Assembly (NCBI RefSeq): GCF_017352375.1 | Contig: NZ_JAFEVR010000014.1 | Location: 124,001-188,000 of the forward strand | Direction: 5' to 3' | Source of the DNA: Mycolicibacterium sp. S2-37 | Lineage (GTDB): Bacteria > Actinomycetota > Actinomycetes > Mycobacteriales > Mycobacteriaceae | Length of the DNA: 64,000 nucleotides | Shown here: positions 42,691 through 51,339 of the stretch, piece after piece | Layout of the letters: each line of letters begins with the position of its first letter | Numbering within the stretch: the stretch's first letter is position 1 | Program-made: the position numbers and the translations under genes | The notes under the pieces: generated by a model | What the model was told of the DNA's origin: nothing | What the model saw: only the letters and a program-made list of their open reading frames with translations | Databases searched by the model: none

Positions 42691-43829
42691 TTGGTCTGCC
42701 CCTTCGGTTCGCGGGGCAGCCCCAGCAGCCGTTCGGCGATGATGTTGCGCTGGATTTCGTTGGTGCCGGCGTAGATCGGCCCGCCGAGGGCGAACAGCAA
42801 TCCGTCGGTCCAGGCATCGGCCAACTCTGCATCGGCCCCGCGCAGATCGAGCGCGGTCTGGTGCAGCGCCACGTCGAGGTCCGACCAGAACACTTTCGTC
42901 ACCGACGATTCCGCGCCGAGCTCACCGCCACCGGCCACCCGGGTCACGGTACCGAACGTGTGTAACCGATAGGCCTGAGCCTTGATCCACGCATCGGCGA
43001 CGCGTTCGGCGAATGCCGGGTCCTTGTCCTTGTGCCACTCGGCGACGAGCCGCTCGGCTGGGGCGAGGAAGCGCGCCGGGCTGCGCAGCGACATCCCGCG
43101 CTCGTTGCTCGAGGTGCTCATCGCCGCGCGCCAACCGTCGTGCACCTCGCCGATGACGTCCGCATCGGGCACGAACACGTCGTCGAGGAATACCTCGCCG
43201 AAACCGGCGTCCCCGCCGAGCTGTCTGATCGGCCGGACGGTCACCCCGTCGGCTTTCAGGTCGAACATGAAGTAGGTGAGGCCCTTGTGGCGCTGCGCCT
43301 GCGGATCGGAGCGGAACAGCCCGAAGGCGCGTTCGCCGAACACCGCGCGCGAGCTCCAGATCTTCTGCCCGTTGAGCAGCCAGCCGCCGTCGGTCCTGGT
43401 CGCCGTCGAGCGAAGCGAGGCCAGGTCGCTGCCGGATTCCGGTTCGGACCACGCCTGCGCCCAGATCTCCTCGCCACTGGCCATTTTCGGCAGCACCCGG
43501 TCCAGTTGCTCCTCGGTGCCGTGCGCGAAGAGTGTCGGCGCCAGCATGGAGGTACCGTTCGCACTCGCCCGCCCCGGCGCGCCCGCGCGGAAGTACTCCT
43601 CCTCGTAGGCCACCCACTGCAGCAGCGTCGCGTCGCGGCCGCCGTACTGCTCGGGCCAGGTGATCACCGACAACCCGGCGTCGAACAGCACCCGGTCCCA
43701 GCGGCGGTGCTGCTCGAAGCCCTCCGCGGTGTCGTAGGACTTCGTCGGGAAGAAGTCCCGGTTCGTCGCGAGGAACTCGCGCACCTCGGTACGGAAGTCC
43801 TCGGTGGCATCGTCGAATGAGAGGTCCAT
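42687..43829 (-). CDS. fadE31: FadE31, acyl-CoA dehydrogenase subunit
   Basis: The 380-residue dehydrogenase has AWSEPESGSDLASLRSTATR, LNGQKIWSSRAVFGERAFGL, and the C-terminal GGPIYAGTNEIQRNIIAERL. This is the full-length subunit with FAD- and substrate-binding elements; it should pair with FadE32 and FadE33. It starts 6 bases after the fadD3 stop. Confidence 0.92.
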   Translation of the reverse strand: MDLSFDDATEDFRTEVREFLATNRDFFPTKSYDTAEGFEQHRRWDRVLFDAGLSVITWPEQYGGRDATLLQWVAYEEEYFRAGAPGRASANGTSMLAPTLFAHGTEEQLDRVLPKMASGEEIWAQAWSEPESGSDLASLRSTATRTDGGWLLNGQKIWSSRAVFGERAFGLFRSDPQAQRHKGLTYFMFDLKADGVTVRPIRQLGGDAGFGEVFLDDVFVPDADVIGEVHDGWRAAMSTSSNERGMSLRSPARFLAPAERLVAEWHKDKDPAFAERVADAWIKAQAYRLHTFGTVTRVAGGGELGAESSVTKVFWSDLDVALHQTALDLRGADAELADAWTDGLLFALGGPIYAGTNEIQRNIIAERLLGLPREPKGQTK

Positions 43830-43834
43830 CGGAA

Positions 43835-45373
43835 CTATTGCGCCCTTTCCCGCAGCAGTGGTTTGACGACCTTGCCGCCCGGATTGCGGGGCAGCACGTC
43901 GAGGAATTCCACCGAGCGCGGTGTCTTGAAATTCGCCAGATGTTCGCGCGCATAGGCGATCACGCGTTGTTCGTCGAGGTCGGACCCCGGTTTGGTGACC
44001 ACGAAGGCCTTACCCACCTCACCGAGTCGGTCGTCGGGCACCCCGATCACCGCCGACTCGACGACTCCGTCGAGCCGGGCGAGGACCTGCTCGATCTCGG
44101 CCGGGTAGACGTTGAATCCGCCGCAGATGTACATGTCCTTGAGTCGGTCGGTGATGCGCAGATTGCCGTTCTCGTCGAGGGTTCCGACGTCACCGGTGTG
44201 CAGCCAACCGTCCTCGTCGATCGCCGCGGCGGTGGCTTCGGGATCGTCGAGGTAGCCGAGCATGACGTTGGGTCCGCGCAACAACACCTCGCCGGTCTCG
44301 TCGGCGATGCGCAGTTCGAAGTCGGCGATGGGTCTACCGCAGGTCGTCGCGACCGTGACCGCGTCGTCGTCCGCACGGCACATCGTGCCGAAGCCGCTGG
44401 CCTCGGTCAGGCCGTAAGCGGTCAGCACGATGTCGATGTCCAGTTCGGACTGCATGCGCTCGATCAGCACCACGGGCACCACGGCGGCGCCGGTGACCGC
44501 GAAGCGCAGCGAATCGAGTTCATAGTCGCCGCGTTTCGGATGGTCGAGCAGCGTCTGATAGATGGTGGGCGGTCCGGGCAGGACGGTGATGCGGTGTTCG
44601 GACACCGCCCGCATAGCCCGTTCGGGGTCGAAGGTCAGCTGCGGGATCAGGGTCGCGCCGGTCTGCAGGCAGGCCAGGATGCCGGCCTTGTAGCCGAAGT
44701 TGTGGAAGAACGGGTTGATACACAGGTAGCGGTCGGCGCTGGTGAGCTGTCCGCACTCGGCCCAGGCCGCGGAGGCGTCGAGCGACTGCCGGTGCGCGCA
44801 CAGCGCGCCTTTGCTCCGGCCGGTGGTTCCCGAGGTGAACAGGATGTCCGAGACGTCGTCCGGGCGGACCGCCGCGGCCCGTTCGTCGACAGCGGCGAGA
44901 TCGCCCCCGCGCGTGACGAATTCGGTCCACGACTCGGTGGATGCGGTGTCGTCGGGCTCCACGGGCACCCGCACGATGTGGCGCAGAGCAGGCAGTGCAC
45001 CGCGGTCGAGCTCGGCGGTGCGGTCGGCGCCGAGGAACCGGCCGGCGGCGATGAGCAGCGGAGCCGCGGTGCGGGCCAGGATGTCGGTGGCCTCGCTGGC
45101 GGTGTAGCGGGTGTTGAGGGGGACGACGACGGCGCCCGCGTAATGCGTCGCCAGACATCCCACCACCCAGTGCCAGGTGTTGGGTGACCAGATGGCGACC
45201 CTGTCACCGGCGGCGATCCCGAGTTCGATCATGGCCGACGCGGCACGGCGCGCCTCGGTGCGCAACTGCGCATAGGTGAGAGTGCGGTCCTCGGTGACCA
45301 GTGCCTCGTGCTCGGAGAACTGGTCGGCAATCCGGTCGAGAACCGCGGGGATGGTCCTCGGGGCGGTCGTCAT
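43835..45373 (-). CDS. fadD3: FadD3, HIP-CoA synthetase
   Basis: The 512-residue acyl-CoA synthetase has the P-loop DILFTSGTTGRSKGALCAHR, YGLTEASGFGTMCRADDDAV, GDVGTLDENGNLRITDRLKD and a PRNPGGKVVKP C-terminus. FadD3 activates HIP, the bicyclic propionate left after HsaD, and so opens degradation of the last two rings; HIP-CoA is also the KstR2 inducer. GAGGAG precedes the ATG. A KstR2 box lies 18 bases upstream, shared with fadE30. Confidence 0.93.
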   Translation of the reverse strand: MTTAPRTIPAVLDRIADQFSEHEALVTEDRTLTYAQLRTEARRAASAMIELGIAAGDRVAIWSPNTWHWVVGCLATHYAGAVVVPLNTRYTASEATDILARTAAPLLIAAGRFLGADRTAELDRGALPALRHIVRVPVEPDDTASTESWTEFVTRGGDLAAVDERAAAVRPDDVSDILFTSGTTGRSKGALCAHRQSLDASAAWAECGQLTSADRYLCINPFFHNFGYKAGILACLQTGATLIPQLTFDPERAMRAVSEHRITVLPGPPTIYQTLLDHPKRGDYELDSLRFAVTGAAVVPVVLIERMQSELDIDIVLTAYGLTEASGFGTMCRADDDAVTVATTCGRPIADFELRIADETGEVLLRGPNVMLGYLDDPEATAAAIDEDGWLHTGDVGTLDENGNLRITDRLKDMYICGGFNVYPAEIEQVLARLDGVVESAVIGVPDDRLGEVGKAFVVTKPGSDLDEQRVIAYAREHLANFKTPRSVEFLDVLPRNPGGKVVKPLLRERAQ

Positions 45374-45390
45374 CGATGCTCCTCTAACAA

Positions 45391-45404
45391 AGCAAGTGCT
45401 TGGT
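45391..45404. promoter_or_regulatory. KstR2 operator (fadD3 / fadE30)
   Basis: AGCAAGTGCTTGGT contains the CAAG-N2-CTTG core of the KstR2 site. It lies between the divergent fadD3 and fadE30 genes. On the fadE30 side TAGCCT lies 12 to 7 bases before the GTG. Confidence 0.9.
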
Positions 45405-45420
45405 AGGTTAGCCTACAGGG

Positions 45421-46584
45421 GTGATAGAGGTCCAGGAGTTCCGGGCCGAGGTCCGCCAGTGGCTCGACGACAATCTGGTCGGCGAATTCGCCGCGCTCAA
45501 AGGGCTGGGCGGACCCGGCCGTGAACACGAGGCGTTCGAGGAACGGCTGGCGTGGAATCGCCATCTGGCTGCCGCCGGGCTGACGTGCCTGGGATGGCCG
45601 GAGGAGTACGGCGGGCGCGGCCTGACCGTCGCGCATCGCGTCGCCTTCTACGAGGAGTACGCGATCGCCAACGCCCCGGCGAAGGTGAACCACCTCGGTG
45701 AGGAGCTACTCGGGCCGACGCTGATCGCCTACGGCACCGAGGAACAGAAGCAGCGGTTCCTGCCGCGGATCGTCGATGTCAGCGAGTTGTGGAGTCAGGG
45801 TTACTCCGAGCCGGGTGCGGGCAGCGACCTGGCCAACGTGTCCACCACCGCGGTGCTCGACGGCGATCAGTGGGTGATCAACGGGCAGAAGGTGTGGACG
45901 TCGCTCGCGCACTGGGCACAGTGGTGCTTCGTGGTCGCCCGCACCGAGAAGGGCTCCAAGCGCCACGCCGGACTGTCCTATCTGCTGGTGCCGCTGGACC
46001 AGCCGGGCGTGGAGATCCGTCCGATCATCCAGCTCACCGGCGACTCCGAATTCAACGAGGTGTTCTTCGACGACGCCCGCACCGACGCCTCGATGGTGGT
46101 CGGCGAACCGGGCGACGGCTGGCGGGTGGCCATGGGCACCCTGACGTTCGAGCGCGGCGTTTCGACGCTGGGCCAGCAGATCGAGTACGCGCGGGAACTG
46201 TCCGGCGTCGCCGAGCTGGCGAAGAAGACCGGTGCCGCCGACGATCCACTCATCCGTGAGCGCCTCACCCGGTCCTGGGTGGGTCTGCGGACGATGCGGT
46301 CATACGCGCTGGCGACGATGGACGTCGAAGAAGGCGGTCAGGCCGTCCCGGGCAAAGACAGTGTGTCGAAGTTGTTGTGGGCCAACTGGCATCGCGAACT
46401 CGGCGAGATCGCGATGGACGTCGCGGGCCGATCGGGGCTGACGCTCGACGACGGCGAGTTCGACGAATGGCAGCGGCTGTACCTGTTCTCGCGGTCGGAC
46501 ACCATCTACGGCGGGTCCAACGAAATCCAGCGCAACATCATCGCCGAGCGGGTGCTCGGCCTTCCGAGAGAGGCCCGACCGTGA
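45421..46584 (+). CDS. fadE30: FadE30, HIP-CoA dehydrogenase
   Basis: The 387-residue acyl-CoA dehydrogenase has GYSEPGAGSDLANVSTTAVL, INGQKVWTSLAHWAQWCFVV and SDTIYGGSNEIQRNIIAERV. FadE30 introduces the alpha,beta double bond in the propionyl side chain of HIP-CoA-type intermediates, the first oxidation after FadD3. The GTG start has no ribosome site; TAGCCT exactly 12 to 7 bases upstream and the KstR2 box ending 17 bases upstream indicate a leaderless transcript. It overlaps ipdF by GTGA. Confidence 0.93.
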   Translation: MIEVQEFRAEVRQWLDDNLVGEFAALKGLGGPGREHEAFEERLAWNRHLAAAGLTCLGWPEEYGGRGLTVAHRVAFYEEYAIANAPAKVNHLGEELLGPTLIAYGTEEQKQRFLPRIVDVSELWSQGYSEPGAGSDLANVSTTAVLDGDQWVINGQKVWTSLAHWAQWCFVVARTEKGSKRHAGLSYLLVPLDQPGVEIRPIIQLTGDSEFNEVFFDDARTDASMVVGEPGDGWRVAMGTLTFERGVSTLGQQIEYARELSGVAELAKKTGAADDPLIRERLTRSWVGLRTMRSYALATMDVEEGGQAVPGKDSVSKLLWANWHRELGEIAMDVAGRSGLTLDDGEFDEWQRLYLFSRSDTIYGGSNEIQRNIIAERVLGLPREARP

Positions 46585-47372
46585 CCGACCTTTCCGAAGC
46601 CCCCCAGGAGATCGAGGGCCACGGCCTGTTGACCGGCAAGGTGGTCCTCGTGACCGCCGCCGCCGGCACCGGGATCGGGTCGACGACGGCTCGCCGGGCA
46701 TTGCTGGAGGGTGCCGACGTCGTCGTCTCCGACTACCACGAGCGCCGGCTGGGGGAGACCCGCGACCAACTCGCCTCGCTCGGGCTCGGAAAGGTGGACG
46801 CGGTGGTGTGCGACGTGACGTCGTCCGCAGCCGTCGATGCGCTGATCACCTCGGCCGTCGAGCAGGCCGGGCGGCTCGACGTCCTGGTCAACAACGCCGG
46901 ACTCGGTGGGCAGACCCCGGTCGTCGACATGACCGACGACGAGTGGGACCGCGTGCTCAACGTGACGCTGACCTCGGTCATGCGTGCCACCCGCGCCGCC
47001 CTGCGCTACTTCCGCGATGCCGACCACGGCGGGGTGATCGTGAACAACGCCAGCGTGCTCGGGTGGCGGGCGCAGCATTCGCAGTCGCACTACGCGGCCG
47101 CCAAAGCGGGTGTGATGGCTCTGACCCGGTGCAGTGCGATCGAGGCCGTCGAATTCGGGGTGCGCATCAACGCGGTGTCCCCGAGCATCGCCCGGCACAA
47201 ATTCCTGGAGAAGACCTCCTCCTCCGAGCTGCTCGACCGGCTCGCCGAGGGTGAGGCCTTCGGCCGGGCCGCCGAACCGTGGGAGGTGGCCGCCACGATC
47301 GCCTTCCTGGCCAGCGATTACTCCAGCTATCTGACCGGCGAGGTCATCTCGGTGTCCAGCCAGCACCCCTAG
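46581..47372 (+). CDS. ipdF: IpdF, SDR of the HIP degradation pathway
   Basis: The 263-residue SDR has LVTAAAGTGIGSTTARRALL as an unusual cofactor loop, NNAGLGG and YAAAKAGVMALTRC. It matches the place of Rv3559c (IpdF), the hydroxy-indanyl-CoA dehydrogenase that acts on the ring hydroxyl. GTG 46581 overlaps the fadE30 stop. Two-component genes follow in place of the PPE gene found here in M. tuberculosis. Confidence 0.88.
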   Translation: MTDLSEAPQEIEGHGLLTGKVVLVTAAAGTGIGSTTARRALLEGADVVVSDYHERRLGETRDQLASLGLGKVDAVVCDVTSSAAVDALITSAVEQAGRLDVLVNNAGLGGQTPVVDMTDDEWDRVLNVTLTSVMRATRAALRYFRDADHGGVIVNNASVLGWRAQHSQSHYAAAKAGVMALTRCSAIEAVEFGVRINAVSPSIARHKFLEKTSSSELLDRLAEGEAFGRAAEPWEVAATIAFLASDYSSYLTGEVISVSSQHP

Positions 47373-47378
47373 ATCAAC

Positions 47379-47398
47379 TTCTCCACAGTTTCTTCACA
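47379..47398 (+). promoter_or_regulatory. OmpR-type direct repeat upstream of the response regulator
   Basis: TTCTCCACA at 47379 and TTCTTCACA at 47390 are spaced by 11 bp, one DNA turn, and a third partial copy GCTCCACA follows near 47413. This is the layout of OmpR-family binding sites, so autoregulation is likely. Confidence 0.5.
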
Positions 47399-47442
47399 AT
47401 CGCTGCCGAGAAGCTCCACACCGCGGACTTACAGTCAGCAGT

Positions 47443-48108
47443 GTGAAGCGGATCCTGGTCGTCGACGACGAGCCGACCATCCTCGCGCAGGTGGCCACCA
47501 GGCTGCGTGCCGAGGAGTTCGCCGTGGACACGGCCGTCGACGGGCCGTCGGCCGTCGCGGCCGCGGCGGCCACCGCGCCGGATCTGGTGGTACTCGACGT
47601 GATGCTGCCGGGTTTCGACGGTCTCGAGGTGTGCCGGCGGATCCAGGCGCATCGGGCGACGCCGGTGTTGATGCTGACCGCCCGCACCGACGAGACCGAC
47701 ATGCTGATCGGCCTCGGGGTGGGTGCCGACGACTACCTCACCAAACCGTTCAGCATGCGCGAACTCGTCGCGCGCGTGCGGGTTCTGTTGCGCCGCATGG
47801 ACCGTGCCGGTGAGAGCGAGCCGATGGTGATCGGTGACTGCTCGATCGACCTGCAGGGCCGCCGTGTCCACCGCGGCGGCGACGAGGTCCACCTCACGCG
47901 GACCGAGTTCGACCTGTTGGCCTTTCTCCTCCGCAGGCCGCGGGCGGCGGTCAGCCGGGAGGTACTGCTCGAACACGTCTGGGGCTGGGCCTCCGGTGTG
48001 GAGAGCCGCACGGTCGACACGCACGTCAAGGCGTTGCGACGCAAGCTCGGAGCCGGATTGATCCGGACCGTCCATGGCGTGGGATACGCACTGGAGATCC
48101 CGCGATGA
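47443..48108 (+). CDS. OmpR-family response regulator
   Basis: The 221-residue regulator has a receiver domain with DDE at 8-10, phosphorylated Asp52 in LVVLDVMLPGFDG, Thr in MLTARTD and Lys in YLTKPF, then a winged-helix domain with VDTHVKALRRKLG. The GTG start has TACAGT 13 to 8 bases upstream and no ribosome site, so it may be leaderless. It overlaps the histidine kinase ATG as ATGA. The targets are unknown. Confidence 0.92.
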   Translation: MKRILVVDDEPTILAQVATRLRAEEFAVDTAVDGPSAVAAAAATAPDLVVLDVMLPGFDGLEVCRRIQAHRATPVLMLTARTDETDMLIGLGVGADDYLTKPFSMRELVARVRVLLRRMDRAGESEPMVIGDCSIDLQGRRVHRGGDEVHLTRTEFDLLAFLLRRPRAAVSREVLLEHVWGWASGVESRTVDTHVKALRRKLGAGLIRTVHGVGYALEIPR

Positions 48109-49139
48109 ACGCGGCCGGGTGGCTGCGCACAGTCTGGGAACGCCTGCCCCGGCCGCTCGATCCGTTCGCCTCGTTCAAGGTCAAGACCGGCCTGCTCGTC
48201 GGCGGTGCGATCACGTTGGCGGCGTTCACCTTCTACATCGGAGCCAACTGGCAGTTCCGGTATGCCCTGCTGGCGGCGCTGGCCACCTCGCTCGCCTTCA
48301 CCCAGATCGTCGCGCACGGGATGACCTCGCCACTGCGGCAGATGACCGCCGCTGCGCGGGCGATGGCCCGCGGCGACTACAGCATCCGGGTGCGCGCGAC
48401 ATCACGCGACGAAATCGGCCAGCTGGCAACGGCGTTCAACCAGATGGCCGCCGACCTCGGAGCTGCCGACGACTACCGTCGCGGCCTCATCGGCAACGTA
48501 TCCCACGAATTGCGCACCCCGATCACCGCATTGCACGCCGTACTGGAGAACGTCGTCGACGGCGTCACCGAGCCTGACCGGGAGACCATGCGGATGGCAT
48601 TGACGCAAACCGAGCGACTCGGCGAGCTGGTAACCGATCTGCTCGATCTGTCCCGCCTCGAGGGTGGCGCGATCACGCTCCAGCGCAGACGGTTCGAGGT
48701 GGACGGCTTCCTGCGCGAGGCCATCGGCCACGTCGCCGTCTCGCCTGCCGACGTCGAGGTCGACATCCAGGTCTCCCCGCCCGGACTGGCCGCCGTGGCG
48801 GATCCGGCACGGCTGCGCCAGGTCGTGGTGAACCTGGTCGACAACGCCGTCCGGCACAGCCCACCGGGCGGCCGGGTCAGCGTCGAGGCCCGTGCCGCCG
48901 AGACGTCGGGTCTGCGCCTGGACGTGTGCGACGAAGGCCCGGGCATACCGCGGGCCGAACGTGAACGGGTTTTCCAGCGGTTCACCCGCGGTGCCACCTC
49001 CGACGGCGGCACCGGCCTGGGCCTGGCGATCGCCCGCTGGGCGGTCGATCTGCACGGGGGCCACATCGCTGTCGCCGACGCCGGTCCGGGCTGCCGGATC
49101 GCCGTCACCATCCCCGATGCGAGAGAGGTCAGCGCATGA
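48105..49139 (+). CDS. Sensor histidine kinase with minimal extracytoplasmic part
   Basis: The 344-residue kinase has two close membrane helices at about 29-48 and 52-70, a HAMP linker, the phospho-acceptor His134 in NVSHELRTP, the N box NLVDNAVRHS, and G boxes DEGPGIP and GGTGLGLAIARW. There is almost nothing outside the membrane, so it likely senses the membrane or a partner protein. It overlaps the response regulator upstream and the membrane protein downstream by ATGA. Confidence 0.92.
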   Translation: MNAAGWLRTVWERLPRPLDPFASFKVKTGLLVGGAITLAAFTFYIGANWQFRYALLAALATSLAFTQIVAHGMTSPLRQMTAAARAMARGDYSIRVRATSRDEIGQLATAFNQMAADLGAADDYRRGLIGNVSHELRTPITALHAVLENVVDGVTEPDRETMRMALTQTERLGELVTDLLDLSRLEGGAITLQRRRFEVDGFLREAIGHVAVSPADVEVDIQVSPPGLAAVADPARLRQVVVNLVDNAVRHSPPGGRVSVEARAAETSGLRLDVCDEGPGIPRAERERVFQRFTRGATSDGGTGLGLAIARWAVDLHGGHIAVADAGPGCRIAVTIPDAREVSA

Positions 49140-50671
49140 CGATGCTGAATCCCGGAATGCAGGTGATACCGCCTCCGCCGCCGCTGCTCGGTCCGCTGCT
49201 GCCCCGTCCGGGGGAACCCGGCTGGAGCGTGTGGCCGCGGCGGGTGTGGCCGGTCGAACCGCTGGCCGCCGCGCCGCGCCGGTTCCTCGGTGTCGCCGTT
49301 GTGGCCGCGCTGTTCGGTACGGCGCTGTGGCGGCCGTCGGTGCTCAGCATCGGTTATCTGGTGGCCGGGGTGATCGTCTTCGGCGTCGTCTACACCACCG
49401 CGCCCCGCAGGCCCACCCGGACCGAATGGGCCGGCATCGTGCTCACCCTCGCACTCCTCGCCGTACCGGGTCTGCTGGCGGCGGTCTGGCTCGGGGTGCT
49501 GTGCGTCATGGCCGCCTGGGTCGCCGGCTGGTGCACCATCGTCGGCGGCCGGACGTGGACGGCGGTGCTCGCCGGACCGTTCGTGCCGTGGACGCTGCCG
49601 GCGCGGGTGGCCGGGTGGACGCGTCGCGGGGCACGCGTACCGGAACCGCGTCAGCGCATTCCCGACCTCGGCCGGATCGCGGCTGTGGTGGCGGTGAGTG
49701 CGCTCGCGCTCCTCGTGTTCGGCGGACTGTTCGCCGGGGCCGACGCCGCATTCGCGCACTTCCTGGGATCCTTCACCCCGACGCTGCGCGTCGACGAGCT
49801 GATCGCGCGCGCCGGTGTCTTCGCGATCGTGCTGGCGTTGGTTCTGGCGGGCGGCTATCTGATGCGCTTCCCCCCGCGACTGGACGCGATGGCGCCCGCA
49901 CCCGCGAAGTCCCTGCGTCGATGGGAGTGGGCGGTACCGCTCGGTGTGCTCGACGCGCTGTTCCTCGCGTTCGTCGCGGTGCAGGCGACCGTCTTGTTCG
50001 GCGGCCACACCCACGTGCTCGAGACCGAGGGACTGACCTACGCCGAGTACGCGCGACAGGGTTTCTGGCAGCTGTTGGGGGTGTCGGCGCTGACGCTGCT
50101 GGTGCTCGCCGCCGTCGTGCGGGTGGCCGCGCGAACGACCGGACCCGATCGCCGCACACTGCGCGTCCTGGTCGGGATCCTCTGCGCGACATCGGTGATC
50201 GTCGTGGTGTCCGCGATCCACCGGATGTGGCTCTACCAGGAGGCGTACGGCTTCAGCGTGCTGCGGTTGCTGGTCATCACCGTCGAACTGTGGCTGGGGG
50301 CGGTGTTCCTCCTCGTCGCGGCGGCCGGTGTTCGGATGGACGGGCGCTGGCTGCCGAGGGCGGTGCTGACGGCCGGGATCGTCGCGCTGCTGGGTCTCGC
50401 GGCGCTCAATCCCGAACGTGTGATCGCCGAACGCAATATCGACCGCTACGAACAGACCGGCGAGATCGACGCTGGGTACCTGTCCTCGCTGTCGTCGGAC
50501 ATCGACCCGGCCCTGCACCGGTTGCCCGACGACGTGCGGGCCTGTGTGATCCGGCGGGACTCCACACCGAACTCCTGGTATCTGTTCAACCTGTCACGGG
50601 CGCGGTCTGATCGGCCGGTGAACGTGGAGCGGCCGGACGGCTGCGACGCCTATTACTCCGAGTGGGACTGA
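49136..50671 (+). CDS. DUF4153/DUF4173 polytopic membrane protein
   Basis: The 511-residue protein has about 11 to 12 hydrophobic spans and the family segment LTYAEYARQGFWQLLGVSAL followed by MWLYQEAYGFSVLRLLVITV, typical of DUF4153/DUF4173. The C-terminus after about residue 430 is soluble and has two cysteines (RACVIRR and GCDAYYSEWD). The ATG overlaps the kinase stop, so it is translationally coupled to the two-component system. It may be the partner that the sensor-poor kinase watches, or its target. Confidence 0.82.
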   Translation: MTMLNPGMQVIPPPPPLLGPLLPRPGEPGWSVWPRRVWPVEPLAAAPRRFLGVAVVAALFGTALWRPSVLSIGYLVAGVIVFGVVYTTAPRRPTRTEWAGIVLTLALLAVPGLLAAVWLGVLCVMAAWVAGWCTIVGGRTWTAVLAGPFVPWTLPARVAGWTRRGARVPEPRQRIPDLGRIAAVVAVSALALLVFGGLFAGADAAFAHFLGSFTPTLRVDELIARAGVFAIVLALVLAGGYLMRFPPRLDAMAPAPAKSLRRWEWAVPLGVLDALFLAFVAVQATVLFGGHTHVLETEGLTYAEYARQGFWQLLGVSALTLLVLAAVVRVAARTTGPDRRTLRVLVGILCATSVIVVVSAIHRMWLYQEAYGFSVLRLLVITVELWLGAVFLLVAAAGVRMDGRWLPRAVLTAGIVALLGLAALNPERVIAERNIDRYEQTGEIDAGYLSSLSSDIDPALHRLPDDVRACVIRRDSTPNSWYLFNLSRARSDRPVNVERPDGCDAYYSEWD

Positions 50672-50686
50672 CCTCGCGAGTGACCT

Positions 50687-50700
50687 AGCAAGCGCTTGGT
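50687..50700. promoter_or_regulatory. KstR2 operator of kstR2-fadA6
   Basis: AGCAAGCGCTTGGT has the CAAG-N2-CTTG core and ends 16 bases before the kstR2 ATG. TACGAT lies exactly 12 to 7 bases before that ATG, so the operator overlaps the promoter. Confidence 0.9.
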
Positions 50701-50715
50701 TGATACGATGGGCCG

Positions 50716-51339
50716 ATGGCGCCGGAAACCTCCAGCCAGTCGGGAAGCCGGCGCGATGAGCTCCTCGAGCTCGCCGCGTCGATGTTCGCCGAGCGCGGGC
50801 TGCGGGCGACCACCGTGCGCGACATCGCGGACTCCGCCGGCATCCTGTCCGGCAGTCTCTATCATCACTTCGCCTCGAAAGAGGAGATGGTCGACGAGGT
50901 CCTGCGTGGCTTCCTCGACTGGCTGTTCACTCGCTACCAGCAGATCGTCGAGACCGAGTCGAATCCGCTCGAGCGGCTCAAGGGCCTGTTCATGACGTCG
51001 TTCGAGGCCATCGAGCATCGGCATGCCCAGGTCGTGATCTATCAGGACGAGGCCAAGCGACTGTCTTCCCACCCCCGCTTCGCCTATGTCGACGAGCGCA
51101 ACAAAGAGCAGCGCAAGATGTGGGTCGACGTGCTGAACCAGGGCATCGCCGAGGGCTACTTCCGGCCCGACGTCGACGTGGACGTGGTCTACCGGTTCAT
51201 CCGAGACACGACATGGGTCTCGGTGCGCTGGTACCAACCGGGCGGACCGCTCACGGCCGAACAGGTCGGGCGGCAATACCTTTCCATCGTTCTCGGCGGA
51301 ATCACCGCCGGACCACCAGGAGGAGACACCAATGGCTGA
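50716..51339 (+). CDS. kstR2: KstR2, TetR-family repressor of the HIP regulon
   Basis: The 207-residue TetR protein has the helix-turn-helix VRDIADSAGILSGSLYHHFA followed by SKEEMVDEVLRGFLDWLF, as in KstR2. It represses genes for the last two steroid rings and is released by HIP-CoA. The ATG lacks a ribosome site and has TACGAT 12 to 7 bases upstream, consistent with a leaderless, autoregulated transcript. It overlaps fadA6 by 8 bases. Confidence 0.94.
   Translation: MAPETSSQSGSRRDELLELAASMFAERGLRATTVRDIADSAGILSGSLYHHFASKEEMVDEVLRGFLDWLFTRYQQIVETESNPLERLKGLFMTSFEAIEHRHAQVVIYQDEAKRLSSHPRFAYVDERNKEQRKMWVDVLNQGIAEGYFRPDVDVDVVYRFIRDTTWVSVRWYQPGGPLTAEQVGRQYLSIVLGGITAGPPGGDTNG

Noticed and set aside
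47373..47442. KstR2 site before the two-component operon
   Set aside because: No CAAG-N2-CTTG core is present; only the 11-bp-spaced TTCTCCACA-type repeats are seen.
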